From contig NZ_CP048405.1 in NCBI RefSeq assembly GCF_014084125.1, forward strand, positions 1,860,001 through 1,924,000: a stretch of DNA of 64,000 nucleotides, given 5' to 3'. The position numbers and the translations under genes are program-made. Source of the stretch: Streptacidiphilus sp. PB12-B1b. Lineage in GTDB: Bacteria > Actinomycetota > Actinomycetes > Streptomycetales > Streptomycetaceae. The notes under the pieces are model-generated. The model worked only from the letters and a program-made list of their open reading frames with translations. It made no database searches and was not told the origin of the DNA. Below, piece by piece: positions 43,958 through 51,613 of this stretch (its first letter is position 1; every line of letters begins with the position of its first letter).

Positions 43958-44146
43958 TCACCTGTGGCGTTCGTCCAGGTGGCGGCGCATCAGGACGCGG
44001 GCGTCCGCCGCCGCGCTGCCGTCGCGGACGTACCGGGCGGCCCGGTGCCGGGCGACGAAGTCGGCGCAGTCCGCGCAGCCGGGCACCGGGGTCGGGACGG
44101 GCATCGGCAGGCCGTACGAGAAGTCCGGCGGCGGCTGCCACGACAT
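43958..44146 (-). CDS. small cysteine-containing hypothetical protein
   Basis: 62 residues, MSWQPPPDFSYGLPMPVPTPVPGC, then GCADCADFVARHRAARYVRDGS and a final RRHLDERHR. The CxxC motif suggests metal binding or redox function. It is the third gene of a leftward small-gene operon (8-bp gap after the previous one) divergent from the XRE regulator. Such proteins are frequent beside XRE/DUF397 genes in Streptomyces, with unknown roles. Confidence 0.7.
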   Translation of the reverse strand: MSWQPPPDFSYGLPMPVPTPVPGCADCADFVARHRAARYVRDGSAAADARVLMRRHLDERHR

Positions 44147-44154
44147 GGCACCGG

Positions 44155-44385
44155 TCACCCCAGCCCCCTGCTGCTCTCCGCGTTCAGCTCCGCCACCCGG
44201 GCCCGCAACTCGGCGCGCCCGTCGGCGGGCTCCAGATCCGCCGGGGCCGCATCCCACTCCACACCGCCCCCGGCCGGACGCAGGTAGACGCGGGCCCCGA
44301 ACGCGCCCATCACCACGCCCACCCGGTCCCGCCTGGTGTCCCGCATCAGTGCTCCCACGCAGGGAGGCTCCGTGCCCGTGCTCAC
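44155..44385 (-). CDS. small hypothetical protein of the XRE-linked operon
   Basis: 76 residues. GTG 44385 overlaps the previous stop (GTGA). The sequence STGTEPPCVGALMRDTRRDRVGVVMGAFGARVYLRPAGGGVEWDAAP is a pattern I associate with short Streptomyces proteins flanking XRE/DUF397 regulators. It is probably a small beta-sheet protein; function unknown. Confidence 0.72.
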   Translation of the reverse strand: MSTGTEPPCVGALMRDTRRDRVGVVMGAFGARVYLRPAGGGVEWDAAPADLEPADGRAELRARVAELNAESSRGLG

Positions 44386-44612
44386 GACGCCCGTACCTCC
44401 TCGGCCACCCCGGACCTCCGGGCGGCCTCGGCCACGATCAGCCGCGTCAGCTCCTCCAGGTCCTCGGAGCTGATCGTGCCGACCCGCACGCCCGGCTCCC
44501 TCCCCTCCGGTGTCACGACCTTGGCGGTGGTGACCGACAGGTCGATCGACTCCATCGCCTCGATGAATCGCACGGACGCCGCGTAGGCCGCGTCCACGAG
44601 TGGGTGGCTCAT
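44382..44612 (-). CDS. small hypothetical protein, first gene of the leftward operon
   Basis: 76 residues, MSHPLVDAAYAASVRFIEAMESIDLSV..., mostly helical, with an acidic SSEDLEELTRLIVAEAARR segment. ATG 44612 is preferred over longer in-frame starts, which give atypical Arg-rich sequence. Translationally coupled to the next gene. Family not recognised. Confidence 0.68.
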   Translation of the reverse strand: MSHPLVDAAYAASVRFIEAMESIDLSVTTAKVVTPEGREPGVRVGTISSEDLEELTRLIVAEAARRSGVAEEVRAS

Positions 44613-44787
44613 CTGCTGTGCTCGCTCTCGCCGCTGCTCCGGTCTCTGCCCACATCTACCGCTCCGCTTGCCATGGCGCACCGCCCCAGGCCGGGCCAAA
44701 CGGGTTGTCCTGCGGGAGCGGCCCCCGCCCCCGGGCCGCCCGGCCGCTCCTTTACCTCATCCATCACGGTCCTGTCCGTCGTTACGG

Positions 44788-44802
44788 TGTGTATCTGTGT
44801 AT
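44788..44802. promoter_or_regulatory. direct repeat TGTGTAT-C-TGTGTAT in the divergent promoter region
   Basis: Two perfect 7-bp copies with a 1-bp spacer, in an AT-richer part of the 278-bp space between the small-gene operon and the XRE gene. It is a plausible XRE-protein operator. Confidence 0.4.
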
Positions 44803-44890
44803 GTACTCCAAGGATTGCCATGCGCGTCTAGGCTCGACAGAGGGAAGCGCATAAAAGCCCGCGAGTTATGCATGAGGGAGCGTCATCGTC

Positions 44891-45706
44891 ATGGCTGAAG
44901 AGACCGATGTACCTGACCCTGAGTCATCCCTGCTGGCCTTCTTCGGCTCCGAGCTGCGACGCGTGCGCGCGGAGGCGGGGATGTCGCAGGGCCAGGTGGC
45001 CAAGGAGGCCCACTCCACCCAGGCCATGATCAGTTACGTCGAACTGGCCAGACGCGTCCCGACCGCCCAACTGGCCGCCGACTTGGACCGGGTGTTCCAC
45101 ACCGGCGGCCACTTCCAGCGCCTGCACCCGCTGGTTCTGCGGTACGCCTACCCGCCATGGTTCCTGCCGTTCATCCAGATTGAGGGGGACGCATCGGGCA
45201 TTCGCTCATTCCAGACTCAGGTCATCCATGGCTTGTTGCAGACCGAAAGCTACGCGCGGGCGATGCTGACCGCTGTTCGGCCGGACAACCTTGAGGACCT
45301 GATCGCTGCACGTATGTCCAGGCAGGCCATCTTCGACAGAGACGATCCTCCGCGTGCGTGGTTCGTGATCGACGAGCAGGTCCTTCGCCGCAGGATCGGT
45401 GGCCCAGAGGTCATGCGGGATCAGTTGCAACGACTGCTGACCGCTGGAATGGATCCCAGGACGGTAATTCAGGTGCTTCCGGAGCGGGTTGCGGCGCATC
45501 CTGGACTAGCTGGCCCGTTCACCATTCTGACTACTCCGGAGGTGCCCGACGCGCTGTACGTGGACGGGTTCTCGCAGGGGCGGATGGGGTTGGATCCGGC
45601 GGAGGTCGCGGTGGCCGTACACGCATATGATCTGTTGCGGGCCGTCTCCCTGTCGCCTGATGAGTCCGCCGAGTTGATCGGCGGATACCTGGAAGGACTG
45701 AGGTAA
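44891..45706 (+). CDS. XRE-family regulator with DUF5753 domain
   Basis: 271 residues. The helix-turn-helix covers about 17-70 (LRRVRAEAGMSQGQVAKEAHSTQAMISYVELARRVPT), followed by a DUF5753 domain (about 95-265) with QTQVIHGLLQTESYARAML and SQGRMGLDPAEV. This is the WhiJ/Scr1-like class that regulates development and antibiotic production together with an adjacent DUF397 partner. The stop overlaps the first DUF397 gene as TAATG, confirming coupling. Confidence 0.93.
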   Translation: MAEETDVPDPESSLLAFFGSELRRVRAEAGMSQGQVAKEAHSTQAMISYVELARRVPTAQLAADLDRVFHTGGHFQRLHPLVLRYAYPPWFLPFIQIEGDASGIRSFQTQVIHGLLQTESYARAMLTAVRPDNLEDLIAARMSRQAIFDRDDPPRAWFVIDEQVLRRRIGGPEVMRDQLQRLLTAGMDPRTVIQVLPERVAAHPGLAGPFTILTTPEVPDALYVDGFSQGRMGLDPAEVAVAVHAYDLLRAVSLSPDESAELIGGYLEGLR

Positions 45707-45918
45707 TGATCGTCGCTAGCGCTCTGCCTGTCACGTGGCGCAAGGCCAGTTACAGCAGCACCAATGGCGGAGAGTGCATCGAGTTTGGCGTGGGGCTTGC
45801 GGGCGTGGCCCCTGTCCGTGACAGTAAGGACCCGCACGGTCCTGCGCTGCTGTTCACGCCTGAGGCGGTTGCTGCGTTCGTGGCTGCCGTCAAGTCTGGT
45901 GAGTTCCCGACCATCTGA
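45706..45918 (+). CDS. DUF397 protein, copy 1
   Basis: 70 residues, ALPVTWRKASYSSTNGGECIEFGVGLAGVAPVRDSKDPHGPALLFTPEAVAAFVAAVKSGEF. DUF397 proteins are small partners of XRE/DUF5753 regulators and may act as antagonists in a toxin-antitoxin-like or regulatory pair. Its start overlaps the XRE stop, so the pair is made in a fixed ratio. Confidence 0.92.
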   Translation: MIVASALPVTWRKASYSSTNGGECIEFGVGLAGVAPVRDSKDPHGPALLFTPEAVAAFVAAVKSGEFPTI

Positions 45919-45940
45919 CTCCTGAAGGAGGACCGGTTCC

Positions 45941-46153
45941 ATGGACGTTGCCAGTGCTCTGCCCGTGACGTGGCGCAAGGCCAGCTACAGCGGCCCCAAT
46001 GGTGGCGAGTGCGTCGAGATCGGTGAGGGCCTCACGAATGTGGCCCCCGTCCGTGACAGCAAGGACCCGCACGGTCCTGCGCTTCTCTTCACGCCTGAAG
46101 CAGTCGCCGCGTTCGTGGCTGCCGTCAAGTCCGGTGAGTTCCCGACCGTCTGA
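45941..46153 (+). CDS. DUF397 protein, copy 2
   Basis: 70 residues, nearly identical to copies 1 and 3, with differences mainly around GPNGGECVEIGEGLTNV. AAGGAGG lies 9 bp before ATG 45941. It starts exactly 235 bp after copy 1. Confidence 0.92.
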   Translation: MDVASALPVTWRKASYSGPNGGECVEIGEGLTNVAPVRDSKDPHGPALLFTPEAVAAFVAAVKSGEFPTV

Positions 46154-46175
46154 CTCCACAAGGAGGACCGGTTCC

Positions 46176-46388
46176 ATGCACGTTGCGAGTGCTCTGCCGG
46201 TGACCTGGCGCAAGGCCAGCTACAGCAGCACCAACGGTGGCGACTGCATTGAGATCGGTGAAGGTCTCAGGGATGTGGCGCCGGTCCGTGACAGCAAGGA
46301 CCCGCACGGCCCCGCGCTCCTGTTCACGGCGGAGGCGGTCGCCGCGTTCGTGGCGGCCGTCAAGTCGGGGGAGTTCCCGACGCTCTGA
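46176..46388 (+). CDS. DUF397 protein, copy 3
   Basis: 70 residues, with GGDCIEIGEGLRDV in the variable stretch and otherwise matching copies 1 and 2. AAGGAGG precedes ATG 46176. It starts exactly 235 bp after copy 2 and is followed by a terminator. Confidence 0.92.
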   Translation: MHVASALPVTWRKASYSSTNGGDCIEIGEGLRDVAPVRDSKDPHGPALLFTAEAVAAFVAAVKSGEFPTL

Positions 46389-46402
46389 CCCGGCAGGCCC
46401 GT

Positions 46403-46431
46403 CGGCGGCGCGCAGCCATCGCGCGCCGCCG
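46403..46431. terminator. bidirectional hairpin terminator
   Basis: 11-bp perfect arms CGGCGGCGCGC (46403-46413) and its complement (46421-46431) with a 7-nt loop, between the convergent DUF397 and methyltransferase genes. Confidence 0.85.
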
Positions 46432-46435
46432 GTGG

Positions 46436-47500
46436 TCAGCGGCTGGCGGCGTAGACCCGGTTGATCGGGGTTTCGGCGGCAAGCCGCCAGTGGTGCAGGC
46501 CCGCGACGTCCGCGAGGTGGCGCATGGCGTCCTCGCCGGCGTGGTTGCCCATGGTGAGCGGGCCGTGCTGGGCCACGGCCGAGGGCAGGCACACGGCCAC
46601 GGAGGTGGCGGCCAGCGTCCGGCCGATGGGGTTGGCGTTCTCCAGGATGTCCGCCGAGACGTTGGGCTCGACGATCATGCAACTGCCGTCCTCGTTCAGG
46701 GTTTCCTGCGCGTGCGCGAGTGCGCTGCCGGGGTCGCCCATGTCGTGCAGGCAGTCGAAGAAGGTGATGAGGTCGTAGCCGTCGCCGGGGAAGTCCTGCG
46801 CGGTCGCCACCTCGAAGCTCACCTGCTTGCTCATGCCCTGGTCCTCGGCGATCTGCCGCGCCGCCTCGATCGACGGCTGGTGGAAGTCGAAGCCGTGGAA
46901 GGTCGAGTTCGGGTAGGCGCTCGCCATCAGCATGGTGGAGTAGCCGTACCCGCAGCCGATGTCGGCGACGTCCGCGCCGCGCTCCAACTTGCCGACGGTG
47001 CCGTCCATCGCGGGCAGCCACTCGGAGACCAGGGAGCCGCCGTAGCCCGGGCGGAAGAACTTGGCGACGCCCGAGAACAGCGCGGCGCTGTGCTCCTCCC
47101 AGCCCACGCCCTCGCCCGTGCGGAAGGCCGACATCAGCGCGTCCTCGCTGCTGTACATCGCCTGCAGCATGGTGAGGAATCCGGCCGCGTACGTGGGCGC
47201 GGTCGGGTCCGCCAGCACGGCCGCGTGCTCGTCCGGCAGGAGGTAGCTGTCGTGCTCGGCGTCGTAGCGCACGTACTCGCCGGCCACCTGCCCGGCCAGC
47301 CACTCCCGGACGTACCGCTCGACCAGGCCGGTCCTCTCGGCCAGCTGCTCCGAGGTGAGCGGGCCGGCGCCCGCCATCGCCTGGTACAGCCCGAGCCGGT
47401 CGCCGAGCGAGGTGGACAGCCCGGCGACCGCGGCCCCGGCGTCCGTCACCACCCGCCCCAGGAACTCCATCACTCTGTCCTCGTCCATGGCCGCAGCCAT
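46436..47500 (-). CDS. class I SAM-dependent methyltransferase with N-terminal winged-helix domain
   Basis: 354 residues from ATG 47500 (GAGGAGG 8 bp upstream). An N-terminal winged helix-like dimerisation domain (about 8-85, with LTSEQLAERTGLVERYVREWLAGQ) precedes a Rossmann methyltransferase fold, with motif I VADIGCGYGYSTM and the acidic DLITFFDCLHDMGDP. The layout resembles small-molecule O-methyltransferases and rRNA-type relatives; the substrate is unknown. It lies 34 bp after the DUF1059 gene on the same strand. Confidence 0.85.
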   Translation of the reverse strand: MAAAMDEDRVMEFLGRVVTDAGAAVAGLSTSLGDRLGLYQAMAGAGPLTSEQLAERTGLVERYVREWLAGQVAGEYVRYDAEHDSYLLPDEHAAVLADPTAPTYAAGFLTMLQAMYSSEDALMSAFRTGEGVGWEEHSAALFSGVAKFFRPGYGGSLVSEWLPAMDGTVGKLERGADVADIGCGYGYSTMLMASAYPNSTFHGFDFHQPSIEAARQIAEDQGMSKQVSFEVATAQDFPGDGYDLITFFDCLHDMGDPGSALAHAQETLNEDGSCMIVEPNVSADILENANPIGRTLAATSVAVCLPSAVAQHGPLTMGNHAGEDAMRHLADVAGLHHWRLAAETPINRVYAASR

Positions 47501-47534
47501 GGCAATCACCTCCTCGCCCGCTGCCGCGCCCCGC

Positions 47535-47729
47535 TCAGGCGTGCTGCGGTACTTCCTCGTTCTTGAGCATTCCGCGGATCTGCTCGCGCAGCTCCGGCGA
47601 GTCCGTGTGCTCGTGCACCGAGACGGCGTGCTCGGTGGCGGCCCGGACGACCTCGTCCTCCTCGCCCGAGATGGTGAGGGTGCACCCGCTCACGCTCGGG
47701 TAGTCCCGGCAGTCGGCGATCTTGCGCAT
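47535..47729 (-). CDS. DUF1059 small protein
   Basis: 64 residues, MRKIADCRDYPSVSGCTLTISGEEDEVVRAATEHAVSVHEHTDSPELREQIRGML. Two conserved Cys and a His-rich helix are typical of DUF1059. It is probably the first gene of a two-gene operon with the methyltransferase. GGGAGGTCC precedes the ATG. Function unknown. Confidence 0.88.
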   Translation of the reverse strand: MRKIADCRDYPSVSGCTLTISGEEDEVVRAATEHAVSVHEHTDSPELREQIRGMLKNEEVPQHA

Positions 47730-47983
47730 GGCGGACCTCCCGGTCCTGCGCCGCGCCGCAGCCTCCGGCGGGCCAGGCTCTGGCCGGACGACCGGGGCGC
47801 ACAACAGCAGGCGCGTTCCCCGGCCATTATCCCCTTATTGGCAGGAAATGCGTTGATACGTGCATGGGTAAAGGAAATGGCCTGCCCGTTCGGTCGGACA
47901 ACTGTGCCCCGGGGCTTCTGGTCGCACGGTCGGGGGGCGTGTAGGACGGGGGAGTTCCACAGCTGCGCGGAGGAGAAGTCACC

Positions 47984-49705
47984 TTGCACGATCACGACAA
48001 CGCCAGGCAGAGCGACGTACAGAACGCTCGGACGCCGGGGCGCCAGCCCGCGAGTGCAGACGCTACGCCGCTCCAGCGCCTTCTGGCCATGCAGGGCAGC
48101 GCGGGCAATGCCGCCGTCGTCCAGCTACTGCGCCAGTCCGGACACCCCTGGGCGGCGGAGCCGCACCAGCACGGTGCGGGCTGCGGCCACCAGGAACAGG
48201 CACCGGTCCAGCGCTCGGCCGTGCACGACGTGCTGCGCGGCGGCGGGCAGCCGCTGGACGACACCACCCGTACCGACATGGAGTCCCGCCTGGGCGCGGA
48301 CTTCTCGGACGTCCGCCTGCACACCGGCGGCGCCGCCCGCGCCTCGGCCGCCGAGATCGGGGCCCGCGCCTACACCTCCGGCAGCCACGTCGTCATCGGC
48401 GACGGCGGAGCCGACAAGCACACCCTCGCGCACGAGTTGACCCACGTCATCCAGCAGCGCCAAGGGGCGGTGGCGGGCACCGACAACGGCGGGGGACTGA
48501 AGATCTCCGACCCCGGCGACCGCTTCGAGCGCGCCGCGGAGGCCAACGCGACCCGCGTGATGGCCGGTCCGGCCCCGGTCCAGAGAGCCGCGCTGCGTAC
48601 GGCCGCTGCCCCGCACTCCGCCGGTGAGCTGCCGGTCCAGCGGGCCAAGACCCCCAAGGCCCGCAAGCGGGCATCGACCGCGGGCCCGCTGGACCGGCAG
48701 GTCACGGCCGCCCTGATCTCCAACGACGCAGCCCGCGCCGTCGTGTCACAGCTGGTTTCGAACCACGGCTGGAAGATGATCGGCGGCGCACGGGACCTGA
48801 CGCTCCACAAGCCGCAGGCAGCCGACCGGGAGCTGTCCGCCGAGGAGGTCAGGCAGCCGAAGACCAGGGAGGTCTACGGGAAGAGCAACAACGTCATCGC
48901 GGCCAGGTCCTACGCCGACGAGCGCCACAAGCAGGCCATCCGCTGGATCTCCACCATCGCTCTGCAGTACCTGGGCGCAGGTGAGGAGGTACAGGGCTGC
49001 TTCCACCAGGGGGCGTTCTACATTTCGTCGAACAAGAACAACACCAACGAAGAACTCAGGGCCCTGGCCACGAGCGAGCGCACCGTCGGCCCCTTCGTGC
49101 AGAAGATGCTGGAGGAACTGCCGGACAGCAGTCGGCACGCCCGCAACGTCCGGCACGAGAGCAAGGCGCGCGAGCGCATCGTCAAAGAGGACAAGGAGTT
49201 CGAATTCGACTTCTCCGCCTTCCGGTCCGCCGCAGTCCACGTTCCGGCGGCGGTCGAGGCCGAGCGCGACGGCTTCCACGCGGAGCGCCGGATCGACGAA
49301 CACCTGAGGAAGCAGCGGGGCACGGGCGACTCCGCGCCCGTCGTCACGCCGGAGACGACGGCGGGAACCAAGCGCCCCTGCGTGGCCTGCTACATCAGTC
49401 TCTACAGCACCACGGGCGCGCGTCCGGGCCCCTACTGGAGCAGCGCGGCCGCGAACACGGACATCCCCAACTTCGACAAGGAGCCGGGGAAGGCCGCCGC
49501 GCTGGCCACGACCATCAACGCCGCGGTGACGTCGGCAGGCGGAACGTACATCAACGCCTGCAGCACCCACCGCAAGGCGTGGGACGTGGACACCGACTCC
49601 GACTCGGACGACCCCTCCAGCGAAGCCTCCGGCCCCCTGGCCAACGCGCTGGAAGGCATGGACGTGGGCGCGGTGGACACCGGCATGATGCACATCGACG
49701 GCTGA
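47984..49705 (+). CDS. DUF4157 (eCIS-core) protein with C-terminal zinc deaminase-like domain; candidate injected toxin
   Basis: 573 residues from TTG 47984 (GGAGGAGAAG upstream). Residues about 75-165 are a DUF4157 domain with HELTH at 150-154, the eCIS-core motif found in cargo of extracellular contractile injection systems. A middle region of unknown fold follows. The C-terminal part has His432-Ala-Glu434 and Pro465-Cys466-Val-Ala-Cys469, the zinc and proton-shuttle motif of the cytidine-deaminase superfamily, to which many polymorphic toxins belong. A nucleotide- or nucleic-acid-deaminating effector is inferred. No signal peptide and no other eCIS genes are present here. The acidic tail has DSDSDD. 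Confidence 0.8.
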   Translation: MHDHDNARQSDVQNARTPGRQPASADATPLQRLLAMQGSAGNAAVVQLLRQSGHPWAAEPHQHGAGCGHQEQAPVQRSAVHDVLRGGGQPLDDTTRTDMESRLGADFSDVRLHTGGAARASAAEIGARAYTSGSHVVIGDGGADKHTLAHELTHVIQQRQGAVAGTDNGGGLKISDPGDRFERAAEANATRVMAGPAPVQRAALRTAAAPHSAGELPVQRAKTPKARKRASTAGPLDRQVTAALISNDAARAVVSQLVSNHGWKMIGGARDLTLHKPQAADRELSAEEVRQPKTREVYGKSNNVIAARSYADERHKQAIRWISTIALQYLGAGEEVQGCFHQGAFYISSNKNNTNEELRALATSERTVGPFVQKMLEELPDSSRHARNVRHESKARERIVKEDKEFEFDFSAFRSAAVHVPAAVEAERDGFHAERRIDEHLRKQRGTGDSAPVVTPETTAGTKRPCVACYISLYSTTGARPGPYWSSAAANTDIPNFDKEPGKAAALATTINAAVTSAGGTYINACSTHRKAWDVDTDSDSDDPSSEASGPLANALEGMDVGAVDTGMMHIDG

Positions 49706-49933
49706 CCGCCCGGCGAGGCGGCTCAGCGGGCGGGCAGGGATGATCCGCTGCCCGACCATCGGCGGATGATCAACCGCCGATGGGCGGGTGCCGCAGACCG
49801 GTCGGCCACGAACAGAATGGCCCCACCGGCTCTGCGGCGCGCCGACCAGGCACAACGCGCCCCGACCGGTGAACGGGGCGGGGGGCGCCGAACGGGCGAC
49901 CTCTGACGGCCCCCTGTAAGGGGAGACACGTAC

Positions 49934-50467
49934 ATGAACCGTCCGGGCATACGCATGGCCGCCACCGTCGCCGTCGCCGCCATGGCGCTCGGGGTCGCCG
50001 CGCCGATGGCGTCCGCCACCGAGGCCGCCCACGCCCGCAGTACCCGCGCCGCCGCCGTCTCCGTCTCCGTCCCGCAGATCGTGGAAGCGGGGCTGGACGA
50101 CCGGCTGGCGGCGCTGCCCGCCGACCGCACCACCGCCCAGGTGGTCGCGGCGATGTATCCGGGCGACACGGCCGCGCAGCAACTGGTGCTGGCCAACATC
50201 GCCCCGGCAGCCGTCACCGGCCAGCACATGGTGCGGCCGATGAGCTTCTGGGGGACCGCCTGGAAGTACACCAAGTGCGTGGCCGCGGTCGGTGCGGCGT
50301 TCATCCCCGCCGGAAAGGCGTACAAGGCGATCAAGGGCCTGGGCGGGGTGACCAAGGCCGCCGAGCTGCTGATCAAGGCAGGCGGCGTGGCCGAGTTCAA
50401 GCAGGCGGCGGGCAACGCCGCGCTCAACATCCTCGGGGTCTCGGCCATCCAGTCGAACTGCTTCTGA
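49934..50467 (+). CDS. secreted hypothetical protein with hydrophobic C-terminal region
   Basis: 177 residues. Signal peptide about 1-29 (ending ASATEA). The mature protein has a helical segment and a C-terminal stretch of Gly/Ala/Lys-rich amphipathic sequence (KCVAAVGAAFIPAGKAYKAIKGLGG... ending SNCF) bracketed by two Cys. This looks bacteriocin-like, but I know no matching family. ATG 49934 follows AAGGGGAGAC. It lies 228 bp after the deaminase toxin gene. Confidence 0.7.
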   Translation: MNRPGIRMAATVAVAAMALGVAAPMASATEAAHARSTRAAAVSVSVPQIVEAGLDDRLAALPADRTTAQVVAAMYPGDTAAQQLVLANIAPAAVTGQHMVRPMSFWGTAWKYTKCVAAVGAAFIPAGKAYKAIKGLGGVTKAAELLIKAGGVAEFKQAAGNAALNILGVSAIQSNCF

Positions 50468-50519
50468 TCGCGGTGCGCAGGCAGCACGACCCCAATCCGC
50501 CCGTACAGAGCTGGAGTTG

Positions 50520-50855
50520 ATGTCCTTGTTCGGCCGAAGTGCCAGTCAGGAAGAGCCCGTCGTCGTCATCCGTGACACCGCGCAGGTGACGGCCGCGCTG
50601 CGGTCGGCGCTGGAGACTGCCGACGCGGGTGAACGAGCGGGCCTGGAAAGGGCGTTGCGCATCGCGGAGCAGACCTCCGCCCTGTCCGACGCCCAGGTGC
50701 GGCGAAGCTGGGTGCGGGACATCCTGGACCGCGCGGGCGCGGACCCCGTCGCCGACGACGCCCAGGCGGTCAAGGCGCTGCGGACCGTCGCCCCCGGCCT
50801 CAGCCTCACCGCCGCGTACCAGCTGGTCAAGGACGCCGCCGAGAACCCGGCCTGA
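50520..50855 (+). CDS. small cytoplasmic hypothetical protein
   Basis: 111 residues from ATG 50520 (GGAG 4 bp upstream). It is acidic and helical, with a C-terminal LRTVAPGLSLTAAYQLVKDAAE that weakly recalls the L7/L12 C-terminal helix pattern. There is no signal peptide. It lies 52 bp after the secreted protein gene on the same strand, so they may be co-transcribed; an immunity or accessory role is speculation. Confidence 0.65.
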   Translation: MSLFGRSASQEEPVVVIRDTAQVTAALRSALETADAGERAGLERALRIAEQTSALSDAQVRRSWVRDILDRAGADPVADDAQAVKALRTVAPGLSLTAAYQLVKDAAENPA

Positions 50856-50890
50856 CCGGTCCTGCCCGCCTGCGGGCCCGGCGGGACGGG

Positions 50891-51436
50891 TCAGCGGGCG
50901 GGCAGGGTGTAGTGCCAGCCGGGTTGCCACGGGGTGCGGGCCTGGACGACGTCGTCCAGGGGCGCGCCGTTGAGCAGGCACTCCAGGGCCCAGCGGTTGG
51001 CGGAGTGGGCGACGAGCAGCACCCGCCCGCCGTCCCACTCCGCCGCCAGGTCGGCGAGGAACGCCTCGGTGGCGTGCACCACCTCGCGGTAGCTCTGGCC
51101 GCCGGGGAACGGCCGGTCGACGTGCAGCGCCCGGACGCGGTCCAGCTCGGCCTGCGAACTGCCGTTGAGATCACCGTAGTTGCACTCCCGCAGGCGCGGG
51201 TCCTGGCGCAGTGGGATGTCCGTCCGCCCGGCGAAGGCGATGGAGACGGTCTGCACGGCGCGCTCCAGATCCGAGCTGAACACCGCGTCGATGTCGTCGT
51301 CGCAGCGGCGGTCGCCGAGCTCGCGGGCCTGGAGCCGCCCGCGCGCCGATAGCCGCCCGGGCAGCCAGCCGGTGGCGATCCCGGCCTCGTTGTCGGTGGT
51401 GGTGGAGTGCGTCTCGTACACGATGTGGACCGGCAA
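50891..51436 (-). CDS. histidine-phosphatase-superfamily protein with atypical active-site motif
   Basis: 181 residues if started at TTG 51436 (GGGAG 5 bp upstream). The core is recognisable: GWLPGRLSARGRLQARELGDRR, VFSSDLERAVQTVSIAF, LRECNYGDLNG and the second His in LVAHSANRWALE. The first motif, usually RHGET, reads ETHSTTTDNEAG; the nucleophile His is kept but the preceding Arg is not. This is a sub-family variant whose activity cannot be predicted. The start remains uncertain because no ATG is near. Confidence 0.8.
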   Translation of the reverse strand: MPVHIVYETHSTTTDNEAGIATGWLPGRLSARGRLQARELGDRRCDDDIDAVFSSDLERAVQTVSIAFAGRTDIPLRQDPRLRECNYGDLNGSSQAELDRVRALHVDRPFPGGQSYREVVHATEAFLADLAAEWDGGRVLLVAHSANRWALECLLNGAPLDDVVQARTPWQPGWHYTLPAR

Positions 51437-51613
51437 GAAGGCTCCCTGGGACGTCGGACGGTCAGACGGGGCTCGACAGCACAGGTACCCACCCGCCCAC
51501 CCCGGATCACCGCCCGCCAGTGTGCTCTGCGTCCCGTTCCGCGCCGCAGGCGACCCGGGTGACGGCAGCCCCGGCATGCGGGTGTCGGCGTCCGGTTCGG
51601 GGCGGGCGGGCGG

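Larger units (their letters stand above)
45706..46388 (+). repeat. tandem gene triplication, 235-bp period
   Basis: Three DUF397 genes of 213 bp, each separated by 22 bp that include the same AAGGAGGACCGGTTCC ribosome site ahead of copies 2 and 3. The exact period shows tandem duplication of a gene-plus-leader unit. Confidence 0.95.

Noticed and set aside
47984-50855. A complete contractile injection system locus
   Set aside because: Only the DUF4157 protein is present; there are no sheath, tube, baseplate or AAA+ genes in the window.
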